A stretch of 64,000 nt of DNA from Chlorops oryzae (Eukaryota > Arthropoda > Insecta > Diptera > Chloropidae), in the NCBI GenBank assembly GCA_020466095.1, contig CM035806.1:112561401-112625400 (forward strand), written 5' to 3'. Position 1 is the stretch's first letter, and each line of letters begins with the position of its first letter. This document shows positions 1 through 12,069 of the stretch, piece by piece. Below the pieces are notes generated by a model. The model searched no databases, was not told the origin of the DNA, and worked only from the letters and a program-made list of their open reading frames with translations. A program made the translations under genes and the position numbers.

Positions 1-423
1 TTTATAATAAAATTCGTGTTAAATTAATATATATAGTCGCTGGTATCTGGCAAATAACGCTCTGAGAGCATACAAATATGACGTTCGTGAAGCTGCCACC
101 CCACACCATATAATACCTACTAAATTTGGATGCCAGAATAAGTATGTATGTGCTACTTATGTACCAAGTTAAAAACTGTTTCCTCGTTTACTTTGGGCGG
201 AAAATCAGTATCCTTCAACAAGGCTTGAACCCATGTGCAAGAGTCAATGTTAGCGATAATAGAACACGCGGCCCCGCTAACAGAGTGATCGATTTAACAG
301 AGGCGGATCTAACAGAGGCAGATCTGGTGCTGTAACAAGAAATGTTACAAATTTTTGAGAGAAAAAAGCCCTTGCCTTATGTCTTCAGCATTTATTAGGT
401 TTATGAGAGGTCTATAGCATTGC

Positions 424-492
424 GTATGTGGCGTAGCGCTAGAGTGCTGTTCTCAGAGTCGAGTGTTGTTACGAGGTTCGAGGCCCATCGTA
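424..492 (+). other. tRNA-like sequence (left palindrome arm)
   Basis: An A-box-like stretch (TGGCGTAGCGCTAGAGTGCT) is followed about 30 bases later by a good B box (GGTTCGAGGCC, about 475-485). The sequence then becomes T-rich. This is the internal Pol III promoter layout of a tRNA or tRNA-derived SINE head. A clean cloverleaf was not verified, so it is called tRNA-like rather than a tRNA gene. Confidence 0.6.
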
Positions 493-646
493 GTTTATTC
501 ACATTAGCATTATTATTATAAGTATTTTCTTTTTGGGTATTTTTTTTTTTTTTTAATTAAATAGATAAAGTATAATTTTCTAAAGAGCGATACTAGTTTC
601 GAGATGTAAAAGACCTATAGAGGACTTCTTGGTACAATATTACACA

Positions 647-903
647 ATTGAATCATCGCCTCGAATAACGTTGTAAGCGACAACTTTAACATTTTTGGAA
701 AATTGCCATGCCAGACAGTACAAACAAACTCATTTCACTTCTTTAATGTTCTGAATTGTTGAGAAATTTCCACGGGTTGACCAAATAAAAACACATTTTT
801 GATAGCTTAAGGGGCTAGAGTATTATTGAAAGTGAAGGTCAAAAAAATAGCATAAAAAATTGATCGCTTACAAAGTTATTCGAGGCGATGATTCAGTTGT
901 ACA
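647..903. repeat. Internal inverted repeat within palindrome arm
   Basis: About 40 bases at 651-692 (containing GAATCATCGCCTCGAATAAC) recur inverted at 861-903 with few differences, separated by about 170 bp. The mirror copy is at 3291-3547. It looks like a small fold-back MITE caught inside the large palindrome; no coding content is visible. Confidence 0.75.
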
Positions 904-1443
904 TACATACATATGAGTTCTATTGTATGTATGTATGTATGTTTGTTAGGTGAGGGATTGTTTGTATGAAAGCCTGTGCATGCTTTATGTGAAATAGTCA
1001 ACTGCACCAAAATTCTACGTACTGCTTGTTGGAATCAACACCCACGAGGAAATGACATGAATGAGGGCATGCAATATGCCTTACATTGAAATTTTGACGA
1101 CACACGATCCATCAAATACGCATTTGACTAAAGCGCCATAGCAAAGTGTCAAATTCATTTTGATATTTCTATAGGTTGATATATCAAAAGAATATCGTGC
1201 CAGCGCACAGTAGGAAACTTGCGGAAAAAAGTCACTTTTTTGACTAATGCTATTCGAAAATCTTCGGTTATATGTATAAAAAAAACACCGTTGTAATTCA
1301 ATACTAAACATTTTATTTCCACATGTGAACCCCCTATCCCCCTTTTTAGGAGGATTCCATATAAAATTACCCTTTTTATAAAATTGAGCGTATGCGACAA
1401 AAAGCGGCGCATTGCGCAGATAATGAGATCCCGGCTTTTGTTA

Positions 1444-1596
1444 AAAAACGTATGTCATTTATTATTCAATGAAAACATTCAACACTTCAACATACATTTA
1501 TTAAAGCTAAAATTATGAGCTTTTAAAGCTATATAAAAAACCGAGCCGACGCCGGGTGTCTTTGATAATTTTCTAGCAAGTGGCATCACAGTGCCA
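1444..1596 (-). repeat. LTR-like segment (left arm), also at 2598-2750 and 28380-28520
   Basis: Read on the minus strand this segment has GCACTGTGATGCCACTTGC, then CTCGGTTTTTTATA, then AATAAATG. Its mirror is 2598-2750 (+), and a diverged copy (roughly 80% by eye) lies at 28380-28520 (+). A TATA-like stretch followed by an AATAAA-type signal suggests retrotransposon LTR debris, but no gag/pol or terminal TG..CA boundary was found. Confidence 0.4.
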
Positions 1597-3701
1597 TAGT
1601 GCAGCCAGCCCAGCAAATCACGTTTCTGGTAAATTTTCCAAATTTTCTCGGAATTTTTCCAGGAATTTCTCTTGGTAAAGCTAAATGGGCACAATCGGGA
1701 ACTTTATTCGAAAACATTTTGTGTACATGTAGCAACTGTCCCTCTCTTGCACGTTGGAAATCGCATATGTGTGAGTGTACATCAAAATACTTGCATGTGT
1801 GTTGGTAACATTTCGAAGCAGATTTTGCTGGGAGGGGGATGGGGTTGGTTTGGGGGTTCAACAACACCGCCCACCCCACCCAACCGACCCTGTTCTTATT
1901 ATTCATTATCATAACGTATTCAATGTGACGTGTGTAAAAGCCATATAAACGGTAAAGCTTTGTTTATAATCCACCATGAAAGTTTGGTTTTGTCACTGAG
2001 AATCAAGCTCGCAGCAAGGGGGTTTTTGCCGATAAACGAACAAATATCAAAATTGTCCCGTTGTACGCGCGTCCCTAGCCCACAAAAAGAGTGTTTCATT
2101 ATCGAAATATCTTAACGTGTAAATAGCGTACAACGGGACAATTTTGATATTTGTTCGTTTATCGGCAAAAACCCCCTTGCTGCGAGCTTGATTCTCAGTG
2201 ACAAAACCAAACTTTCATGGTGGATTATAAACAAAGCTTTACCGTTTATATGGCTTTTACACACGTCACATTGAATACGTTATGATAATGAATAATAAGA
2301 ACAGGGTCGGTTGGGTGGGGTGGGCGGTGTTGTTGAACCCCCAAACCAACCCCATCCCCCTCCCAGCAAAATCTGCTTCGAAATGTTACCAACACACATG
2401 CAAGTATTTTGATGTACACTCACACATATGCGATTTCCAACGTGCAAGAGAGGGACAGTTGCTACATGTACACAAAATGTTTTCGAATAAAGTTCCCGAT
2501 TGTGCCCATTTAGCTTTACCAAGAGAAATTCCTGGAAAAATTCCGAGAAAATTTGGAAAATTTACCAGAAACGTGATTTGCTGGGCTGGCTGCACTATGG
2601 CACTGTGATGCCACTTGCTAGAAAATTATCAAAGACACCCGGCGTCGGCTCGGTTTTTTATATAGCTTTAAAAGCTCATAATTTTAGCTTTAATAAATGT
2701 ATGTTGAAGTGTTGAATGTTTTCATTGAATAATAAATGACATACGTTTTTTAACAAAAGCCGGGATCTCATTATCTGCGCAATGCGCCGCTTTTTGTCGC
2801 ATACGCTCAATTTTATAAAAAGGGTAATTTTATATGGAATCCTCCTAAAAAGGGGGATAGGGGGTTCACATGTGGAAATAAAATGTTTAGTATTGAATTA
2901 CAACGGTGTTTTTTTTATACATATAACCGAAGATTTTCGAATAGCATTAGTCAAAAAAGTGACTTTTTTCCGCAAGTTTCCTACTGTGCGCTGGCACGAT
3001 ATTCTTTTGATATATCAACCTATAGAAATATCAAAATGAATTTGACACTTTGCTATGGCGCTTTAGTCAAATGCGTATTTGATGGATCGTGTGTCGTCAA
3101 AATTTCAATGTAAGGCATATTGCATGCCCTCATTCATGTCATTTCCTCGTGGGTGTTGATTCCAACAAGCAGTACGTAGAATTTTGGTGCAGTTGACTAT
3201 TTCACATAAAGCATGCACAGGCTTTCATACAAACAATCCCTCACCTAACAAACATACATACATACATACAATAGAACTCATATGTATGTATGTACAACTG
3301 AATCATCGCCTCGAATAACTTTGTAAGCGATCAATTTTTTATGCTATTTTTTTGACCTTCACTTTCAATAATACTCTAGCCCCTTAAGCTATCAAAAATG
3401 TGTTTTTATTTGGTCAACCCGTGGAAATTTCTCAACAATTCAGAACATTAAAGAAGTGAAATGAGTTTGTTTGTACTGTCTGGCATGGCAATTTTCCAAA
3501 AATGTTAAAGTTGTCGCTTACAACGTTATTCGAGGCGATGATTCAATTGTGTAATATTGTACCAAGAAGTCCTCTATAGGTCTTTTACATCTCGAAACTA
3601 GTATCGCTCTTTAGAAAATTATACTTTATCTATTTAATTAAAAAAAAAAAAAAATACCCAAAAAGAAAATACTTATAATAATAATGCTAATGTGAATAAA
3701 C

Positions 3702-3770
3702 TACGATGGGCCTCGAACCTCGTAACAACACTCGACTCTGAGAACAGCACTCTAGCGCTACGCCACATAC
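3702..3770 (-). other. tRNA-like sequence (right palindrome arm)
   Basis: Mirror image of the tRNA-like sequence at 424-492, on the minus strand, with the same A-box and B-box spacing. Confidence 0.6.
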
Positions 3771-4193
3771 GCAATGCTATAGACCTCTCATAAACCTAAT
3801 AAATGCTGAAGACATAAGGCAAGGGCTTTTTTCTCTCAAAAATTTGTAACATTTCTTGTTACAGCACCAGATCTGCCTCTGTTAGATCCGCCTCTGTTAA
3901 ATCGATCACTCTGTTAGCGGGGCCGCGTGTTCTATTATCGCTAACATTGACTCTTGCACATGGGTTCAAGCCTTGTTGAAGGATACTGATTTTCCGCCCA
4001 AAGTAAACGAGGAAACAGTTTTTAACTTGGTACATAAGTAGCACATACATACTTATTCTGGCATCCAAATTTAGTTGGTATTATATGGTGTGGGGTGGCA
4101 GCTTCACGAACGTCATATTTGTATGCTCTCAGAGCGTTATTTGCCAGATACCAGCGACTATATATATTAATTTAACACGAATTTTATTATAAA

Positions 4194-4934
4194 TACTAAT
4201 TTCATAATATAATATATCTATTAAAATTAATTAAACGTTAGACCCCTTAATATTTAATAATAAAAAAAAATAAAAAAACAAATTTGTATTTGGCTAGTCG
4301 AGGATTCGATCCCATCTTCAAAATACAAAATTTGCTTCAGGGACCGCTCACTTAACCATTCGGCTAACATAGGTATTGCGAGAGTGTTTACTAGATTGCA
4401 ACATATACTCTTTCATTTCAACTGCCTCCCAAGCTGAGAACTGCTTTACAGCATGCTAACGCTACATCTGCAGCATGTTGCCGCAACATGTTCCCCAGCC
4501 AAACAAAGCAATTACTCAAAAATTTCTTTTAAAAATTCATAAAAATTCAAATTTCTTACAAAATATTCTGAAATGGCTGTTTTTCTTAAAGCACCTAAAA
4601 GCACCTTAGAACGAAATAAGTTTGATTTAGATATTACTACGGTAAGTACGAAATACAGCCCAAACCAGGTCCTATAGCTGGGCAGTACATTAAGCCCCCT
4701 TTTTCAGAGAAAAGGGGACGAGCACCTAAAAATTTCTCCTCATTCCGTTAATTGCACCTAAAAGCACCTCACAATAAGCACTTCAGTTTTTCGATACCAA
4801 AAAAGGACCGTGGCATTTAAGACACCTCCGACAAAGCTCTGTTTTCATCTGGTCGATTTTTTTAAAATTTGAAAAACTTTCGCAGACAGAAAACAGTTTT
4901 TATTGACATATTACATAACTATTAATGTATTAAC
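4194..4934. other. Non-coding stretch between palindrome and hAT gene
   Basis: AT-rich DNA with no supported gene. It holds one tRNA-like sequence (4290-4372, minus) and several repeats of the motif GCACCTAAAAGCACCT around 4590-4770. These may be subterminal repeats of the neighbouring hAT element, which is inference only. Confidence 0.5.
4290..4372 (-). other. tRNA-like sequence
   Basis: On the minus strand, TTAGCCGAATGGTTAAGTG resembles a tRNA D-arm/A box and GGATCGAATCC a B box about 40 bases downstream. The extra length between boxes would suit a class II (long variable arm) tRNA ancestor. Probably a SINE head or tRNA pseudogene. Confidence 0.55.
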
Positions 4935-7900
4935 ATGGGGTCGAAGTCATTAAAATATGTACAAAAGTACAAAAAGGATTGGGAAAACGATCGCAGTAAG
5001 TGAAACAATAACCGAAATTTTCCTATGAGTATAAATGTATATGTATGTAACATGCCTATGTTTTCCCAGAATTTTCACAAATTCAAATAAAAAAGTAGAA
5101 ACATATATTTCATATGTACAAACGTGTACTCTTTTTTATTATGTCTACTGGACATTAAGTCTTACGAAATGTCTGTTTTTCACAGATTGGCTAAAACCAT
5201 GTGCAGGGGACGATTCACGTGCTATCTGCACATACTGCAAATCTTCGATCAAAGCTCATCTCAATAGCGTTAAAGATCACGAAAAAAGTGTTAAGCATGT
5301 CAGGAGTATGGGGCATGAACAAGTTCTTGCAGGCACTTCAAAAATTACAAACTTCGTAAAACAAACGATCGATGAAAAGAGAAAAAATGCTGAAATTAAA
5401 ATTGCAGTTTTCATTGCTCATGACTGCAGTTTGCATACGACAGATCATTTGGGAAATGTTTTGAAAAAATTAGATCTTTCCTCCGAAGTTTTATCAAGTA
5501 TTAAACTCCATTGAAGTAAATGCACAGGTGGGTTTTTAACATATTCATAGGTCATTTAATATTATTTTCATACCAAGGGCGTATGGAGGCACCTTTGGTG
5601 GAGGATTTGTCAGGCTCCTCGTAATATATACTATATCGCTCTACCTCCCCGAGACCTAAAGCGTATTTTTACATTCGACGTACGAACATAGTTCTTTATC
5701 CCGAGAACATCTAAAATTAGGCTTTTGCGGTAAATACGAACGAAGTATGTTTGTAGGCACAAAAATGAAAAGAATCGCTTCGTTTTTAACGCGAAAATTC
5801 TTCGTTTAGCCCCTAACGCTTCAGAAAAGAATTGTTTTAGATGATCGTGGGACAAATGAAAGTTCTGGACTGCTGTCGAATAATTTTTTTTTTTTAGAAA
5901 TTCTTGATATACTCTATTTAAAAAGAAATTCAAAAACGTTTTTATTCTAGGTCTTCTGTTAAACGTGGTGTCGCCTTGCCTTTTAAAAGAATTGATCGAC
6001 GATCTTGGAGATTCGCATTACACTATGGTCATCGATGAAAGCACCATGGTTGATAATTCAAAAGTAATGTGCCTCATGATGCGTTACTTTAGCAAAAAAC
6101 TTAGCAAAATTCGGACAACTTTTTACAGAGTCATAGAATTAGAATCTGGAACTGCAGCTCATATGACAGAACAATTTCTGAAATATTAGGCTATCGACGG
6201 TTTGGATATTCAAAATCTCGTGGGAATAGGTATTGATGGAGCGAATTCAATGGCTGGGTGTCATGAATCAGTTTCATCTAAACTGACTAATATAGTGCCT
6301 CATCTAGTGACTATTAAATGTCTTGCTCATTCTTTGCATCTTTGTCCCGAAAAAGCGTTCGAGATTTTACCAAAGCATTTAGACTTTTTGATAAAAGAAA
6401 CGTATGCGTGGTTCTCAAGGAGTACTAGTCGTTGGCTGAAATATACAAAGATATACAAAGAAATGTCAAAGTCAACTAATGATCCTATAAAAGTTTGCAA
6501 ACTTTCTGGAACCCGAGGGCTTGCTAGATTCGGTGCTATTGAAACAATTCTTGATCAGTGGGAATATTTAAAAGCGTACTTTGAAAAAACTAGCTTTGAA
6601 GAACGAGGGGATACTGGTTTTAAGGCCGATACTCTGAATCAAATGTTCAGCCATGTTGAAAACAAATTGTATGTATTATTTTTGCGATTCTCGTTAAAAG
6701 AGGTCATACGCGTCAACAAAGTTTTTCAGTCTGAATCTGTGGAACCCTTCAGGCTACTCGACGATTTGAACGAACTTTTATACAGTAGTTTACAAAATAT
6801 CGTTGTACCTCAACAACTCGAAAGAGTTGGTAATCGAGATTTGTCCGATTATAAGTTAAAAAACTACCTCATACCTACAAACTGCATGTATTTTGGATTT
6901 CATTTCAATCAGCTAAGCGAAAAATGTAATTCAAATTGTTTAGTTATTGTGAAATAAACGTGCAGAAATTTTTATACCCGACACACTCTGTGTCGAGGGT
7001 ATATTGCGTTTGTGTGGTTGTGTGTAACACCCAGAACCAGTCGAGATAGACCATACAAAATGTATATAGAAATTATCAGCGTCACCAGCAGATTCGATTT
7101 AGACATGTCCGTCCGTCTATCCGTCTGTCCGTCTGTCCTTCTGTCCGTCTGTTTGTATACAGTTATCTTATCGAAGGAGTTGAGCTATCTTGACAAAATT
7201 TGGTATGCGTGCTCACGGGGACATGAGTAAGAACAAGTTCGAGAATGGACCCGATCGGACCATTTTTAGGGGTACCTCTAGTACTAGGGTCTGTTACGAA
7301 AATCACAAAAACTGCTCTAAACTCGAAGTTTTTCAACATATTTTGATGAAATTTGATATTTGAACATGTTTCAAGGCAAGTAATACGATTTCCAAAAATT
7401 TTAAAAGTGGGCGTGGCAGAAAGGCGTTTTTCGAAAATTGTCCCCTACACCCCAACTTCAAATGGGACTTGAACGAAAGTTGTCACTTATGCTTCTTTTG
7501 TAGCCATAAACATTCTCCCAAAAAATTTCTTAGATCGGTCCATTGTTAAGGGTACCTCCAGTACTAGGGTCTGTCACAAAAATCTCAAAACTGCCTCAAA
7601 ATCGGACTTTTTCCAAATATTTCAATGAAACTTAGGATTTGAGGGTATATCTAAGCCTCCGATTAGAATTCCAAAAAATTGGAAAAGTGGGCGTGGCAGA
7701 GGGGCAGTTTTCATAAAGAAATATAACAAAAGTCGGTGTATTGAGCCCCCATATGGCCTTAAACACCTCTTGATATTAAAAATTATTTGAACACGTGTGT
7801 CTGTGTCGGGTATTCTATTGTCAGGCTCGCCTGACTATAACACCCTTACTTGTTTTGGTAGGATTAGTTGATCAACTTCAATTGAGAGTCCCTAAAAACA

Positions 7901-8424
7901 TTCAATTCTTAAAATAAATTAAGGTTTTCTCTCCAGAAATCGCGTCCAGTCAAATAAACCAGGATATAACAGAAATAATAAAATGTTTTGAAAAAATTTG
8001 TATTGATATCGATGCGACTCAGACTGAATGGAAAATGCTACATCGCTTAGAGCTCGCGACGAAATCTTCTGACGAATATTGGAGTAAAGTTCTCGAGAGC
8101 CTTGACGCTGGAGGAGTCCCGCGATTCAAGCACATTTCTAAACTAGCAATAGCTTTAGTTTGTGTGCCATTTTCTAACGCTTGCGTTGAAAGAGCTTTTT
8201 CAATTTTGAATATCATTAAAGATAAGCTCCGAAACAAAATGTCCATCAAAACTGCCGATGCTGTTCTTCGCGTGAGGTATCTCATTGAAGATTGTGCTGA
8301 TTTCACGCCAACTATTAACATGCTTAAAATGTTTTCCTCTGAAGTCGTGTATAAAAGCGAATTCGATAACGATACATTCAATGCTTTATCGGATCTCTCA
8401 AATCATAAAAATGAAATTATCTAG
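4935..8424 (+). pseudogene. hAT-family transposase pseudogene, multi-exon, split by a DINE-like insertion
   Basis: Exon 1 starts at ATG 4935 and ends at 4995 on a GTAAGTG donor. An intron of 190 bp ends at TTTTTCACAG (5185), and the frame continues cleanly from 5186. Exon 2 carries a CxxC...H...H BED-like zinc-finger region (TYCKSS, then KDHEKSVKH). A later exon begins after TTTTATTCTAG (about 5951) with an RNase H-like core (VIDEST, GIGIDGANSM, KCLAHSLHL). The last exon follows TTTCTCTCCAG (about 7937) and ends with the hAT dimerisation motif (NACVERAFSIL). Damage: in-frame stops near 5515 and at 6187-6189, a frameshift near 6950, and family A element 6971-7856 inside coding sequence. The fold resembles ZFMYM6/SCAND3-like hAT proteins of animals (from memory). 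Not functional as it stands. Confidence 0.85.
6971..7856 (+). mobile_element. DINE-1/Helentron-like element, family A copy 1
   Basis: The 5' end is TTTATACCCGACACACTCTG, with a short palindrome CCCGACACACTCTGTGTCG. A short GTCC/GTCT microsatellite follows GACATGTCCGTCC. The 3' subterminal repeat GTGTCGGGTAT is the inverse of the 5' ATACCCGACAC. A hairpin TCAGGC-tcgc-GCCTGA lies just before the terminus CTTACTTGTTTT. A block around GTACCTCTAGTACTAGGGTC occurs twice (about 7270 and 7550), so the body holds a degenerate duplication. No coding capacity. Subterminal inverted repeats, microsatellite core, 3' hairpin and T-T insertion match non-autonomous Helentrons. It interrupts the hAT coding sequence and is therefore younger. 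Confidence 0.85.
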
Positions 8425-9462
8425 GGAATCAATACTACCCGATAATATGTATTAATGATTTAATATAATAACATAGTAAATATACCTACGAGCAAAATGT
8501 GATTTTTTTACTTGAAGTGTAATTCTGTTTCGTTCAATTAGAAGTGTGAAATAATTTTTGTTATTTATTATTTTAACCTTTTATTTTCAACAATTTGATT
8601 TTAACAAATTTATTGCATGTTTGTGAACAATAAATATGTAAAAAAAAAAATAAACAAATCGTTAAAATACATTGTTTTCCTAGCAAAATTATCGCATCAA
8701 AATCATGTAACAATTATCCTTTTTCATTAAAATTTCGAACAAAATATTCTGATATCTGAATATTCGCAAGAAAAAGTTTTGATAGAACTTTAATCTCAAC
8801 CTTTTTTCAATTAAGTATGTGAATTAATCTCAATCGAATTTTATAGTTGAACTTCGTCGGGAAACGATAATCGATCCAATATTGAATACAAATCGAAAAA
8901 AGGTGCTATTTATTGATTTAGTGGAAAAAATATCATTTTTGGTAAAATCTAGTGGAATTTGAAGTGCCTTCAGTGGAAACACGCTCAGACCATCTGGCAA
9001 CACTGTTTTCGGTCCACTGCGTATTCGCATCTCTACGGTTTCATTTCCCGCGTGTGTTGGTTTTCTAACGACTCTAAGTATTTTTGTTTCTATTCGTTTC
9101 GTTTCGTTTCAAATTAAACGAATGAAGGCAATGCTTGAAAAAATAGAATGTGTTGAAACGAGTTTCAAGCATATTCGTGCAGCTCTTTAATATATATAAT
9201 ATCAATACATCAACGTCTAAAAATACATTAATATGTATATTTAAAGTTGAAATGTTTTTATCGCAATGTTTAAATAAATTTTAAAAAAAGGTTGTAGGTC
9301 TCCTACTTTTGGATTATTGTAGGGTAGGAGATCTACTTACTTTGGAAATGAAATCTCCTACTTTTGAAAATTAAGGCATGGCAGCGCTGGTGCCAAGTGA
9401 AAAATAAAGAGCCAGTTTTGGCACTAAAACACCAATTGTGGCAACCGTGCCTATGAGCCTTA
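8425..9462. other. AT-rich DNA without a recognised gene
   Basis: The 3' flank of the hAT pseudogene, with a poly-A run near 8640. A motif about a 'GTAGGTCTCCTACTTTTGG' block recurs inverted and direct at 9293-9365, possibly a small hairpin MITE. Nothing coding is supported. Confidence 0.5.
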
Positions 9463-9632
9463 GGGCCCATTTACACTTTTGACGTTTGACATCAAAAAAA
9501 TTTGACTTCAAAATTTAAAATGATTTTTCGATTCAAAAAACGATTTTGATGTCAAAAATTCTTACATGTATACTTCTTGAAGATTGTTTTGACATAGATT
9601 TTGACAAAATTGTCAAATGTGTAAATGCCCCC
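9463..9632. mobile_element. Short MITE with TTA target duplication
   Basis: Left end GGGCCCATTTACACTTTTGA and right end (inverted) GGGGGCATTTACACATTTGA are flanked by TTA on both sides (9460-9462, 9633-9635). The interior is mostly palindromic TGACATCAAAA-type sequence. A 3-bp TTA duplication suggests PIF/Harbinger mobilisation; this is inference from the TSD only. Confidence 0.75.
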
Positions 9633-10319
9633 TTAATGTTATTTCAAAAAAGGGCATAGGTGGGCGTAGTAAATGGGCGGTTTTAGGAAAAAATATTCAC
9701 AATTACTAAAGATATTATGTAAAGGCCCTCAAATCAGTTTCAATCGCCTTCATGAGTATTCTATTCAATCATAGTTGCAGTAGACGTGGTCTTATATTCA
9801 ACCTGGCATGACAATGACACTAATTTCATGTGTTTATTCAGGAATAAGAACAGAAATTGATTCTAACTGACCGAGGTCAGTGGGGACGCGGTGCGAGAAA
9901 TTGGAATTAGAATTAGTATTTTTTAAATTTAATCTCTCCATAAACTTACTTTGAAGAAATTATTTTTTAACATATCGAGCAGAACATCGCGATCAGATTC
10001 AACAACCGGTTCAATGGTGTATTTTTTATCCTTTCCATAAACTGATGCGCCCTTGTCCATCTTTTCGGAGATATGCTTGATCGAGTACCTATTGGAGACC
10101 TTTGGGAGAACACAAACAGTATGAATTAATATTAAAATTCGTGATTCGATCTTGATGGGTAAATAGTAGGTCTAAAATCAAAGTTAAAGTGAGATGCGCC
10201 AAATAAAACAAAACATTATTGAGGAAGATTCAGTGGTTACTTGCAAAGGGAAATATTGAAAGCTTGCAGCTTTATACTCTTTAATAGCAGTTAAATTATT
10301 CGGACCACAGATCAGAGCT

Positions 10320-10600
10320 GTAAAAAATTTAAATCATTTCGGATTTAAATCATTTTGATTTATTTATCTTTTGATTGCAATCATTTTAATCGAAAATCAT
10401 GAAGATTTAAATCTGATTTAATTCTTTGATGATTGCCTTAAGATGATTTATAAATCACTTTTCTGCAATCAATTGATTTATATTTTGAATTGTCAATTAT
10501 TTGATTTAAATCAAAAAGGATTTAAATCATTTGATTTAATTCAAAATGATTTCAATCATGTGATTTAAATCCAAAAAGATTTAAATCATTTGTTTTTATT
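10320..10600. repeat. Degenerate GATTTAAATCA array
   Basis: About 280 bp in which short self-complementary words (GATTTAAATC, ATTTGATTTAAATC, AAATGATTT) recur many times without a fixed period. Each word is its own reverse complement or nearly so, so strands are equivalent. Confidence 0.8.
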
Positions 10601-10944
10601 CTTTTGGCTCCTTGTCTTTTTTTAATTCTTTTGATCCGGCCGAGCCTCGAACCGGCGCACAGTGCTTCGTTCCATAGACAAAAATCCAAAAAAAAAATTG
10701 TTTTAATATATTGATGAAATATATATTTTCGAAAAGATAATAAAACAACTAATAGAATTATAGAAAAATATTAATGGTTTGACTCTTTATATCACCACTA
10801 GAGGGCGCTCAACTAAGACGATTTTAAGCAAAACTGCTTTAACAAAATAATTCGCTCAAGTCGATTCACTAAAAATAATTTCAAAAATTTATTTTTTCGT
10901 GATATTACTTCAAACTTAATTTTTTGACTTCTTCAATATATAAG

Positions 10945-11540
10945 TAATAAATAAAAAATAAATTTTAAGGCAAAGGGGCTTAATGTCATTTTGGTTTTTT
11001 GCTTTGAAAAACACAAATTTTTGGTTGGTTATTCAAAAATTACAAAACTTTAATGGAGTAAAAAAAAAAAATACGGAAAAACGGGTATTTTTTTATTCCT
11101 ATTTTTAATACCTTATATATTCTTCTAATAAGATATGAAAAAATCAGACTTCTATCGAATCAACAATTGAGAAAAAAATCATTTTTCCCATAAGCGTTTT
11201 TCTTGATTTATGAAACACTTGTTTCAAGCTGTTTCGCAAGAAATTGCGACAAATACATTTTTTCCTTAATAGACTTAAGGTTTGTTGTTTTAACTTTTCA
11301 AATATATGAGAAGTACATTAAAAATATGCTTTTAGGCAAAGGAGCTTAATATCATTTTGCTTTTCTGCTTGAAAAAAGCACAAATTTTTTTTTCATAGTA
11401 AAAAATATCGAAACTTTAATGGAGTAAAAAAAAGAAATACGGAAAAACGGGTATTTTTTTATTCCTATTTTTAGTACCTTATATATTCCTCTAATAAGTT
11501 ATGAAAAAATCAGACTTTTATCGAACCAACAAATAAAGAA
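10945..11540 (+). repeat. Diverged direct duplication (~220-bp unit)
   Basis: 10945-11160 and 11315-11540 share GGCAAAGGnGCTTAAT, then CTTTAATGGAGTAAAAAAA, then ACGGAAAAACGGGTATTTTT, then an ATACCTTATATATT-like stretch in the same order and orientation. Similarity is roughly 85% by eye. Origin unknown. Confidence 0.75.
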
Positions 11541-12069
11541 AAAGTTAGATTTTAAAAATGTATATTTTCATGATTTATACTAAAGTTTTCTTCGTAAATA
11601 AACATTATTAAATGCAGCCAAAAAGTATGCTTTTCAATATTTATGAAATGTGCATGCATTTATAAGTCTTTACTTCGTTGTTTTTCGTTGCAATTTTAGG
11701 AAAATGTGGCTGATTATTGAGTCTTAAGTCCTTGCTTTATTTCTCTCGTTTTTTTAACAGAACTGTCTGCGAAAAGACTTAAGACGCGAACGTGAAAGCA
11801 GTAATAAAAATCTTACGAAATTAATGGAGGAAATATTATTTTTTGATAAGATCGCATATGTATATACTCTTTCCCCAATTTTTAAGAAATTTTTGGCAAA
11901 ATATCCATTTTTATAGCCAAAAATAACTTTGGGTGGTATGGGCGGTGGGTGGTGGGTGGGGTCAATTTTGATGAAACTTAGAAATTTTCTTAATTAAGCC
12001 ATATTAGGGACTTGTGCCAAATTTCATTGCCCTACGACACTTCTTTCTATTTTTGTCCATCGAATGTAT

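Larger units (their letters stand above)
1..4193. repeat. Giant near-perfect palindrome (2068-bp arms, 57-bp spacer)
   Basis: Bases 1-2068 reappear as the reverse complement at 2126-4193; every position pair sums to 4194, so the arms contain no indels relative to each other. I found one mismatch by eye (118 versus 4076). The 57-bp spacer is 2069-2125. The left arm begins at the window edge, so the palindrome may extend further left. The arms hold a tRNA-like sequence, a smaller inverted repeat and an LTR-like segment, each seen twice. It could be a very recent inverted duplication, a fold-back element, or an assembly error at a hairpin. No coding sequence is convincing; the mirrored short ORFs are by-products of symmetry. 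Confidence 0.95.
9636..12069. other. Gene-free AT-rich stretch with simple and direct repeats
   Basis: Holds a dense array of GATTTAAATC-type motifs (10320-10600), a lone B-box-like sequence (minus, near 10635-10660: GGTTCGAGGCT), and a diverged direct duplication (about 10945-11160 and 11315-11540). No ORF is convincing. Confidence 0.6.

Noticed and set aside
1081..3113. Mirrored 60-108-aa ORFs in the palindrome
   Set aside because: They occur in pairs only because of symmetry and contain no recognisable domain.
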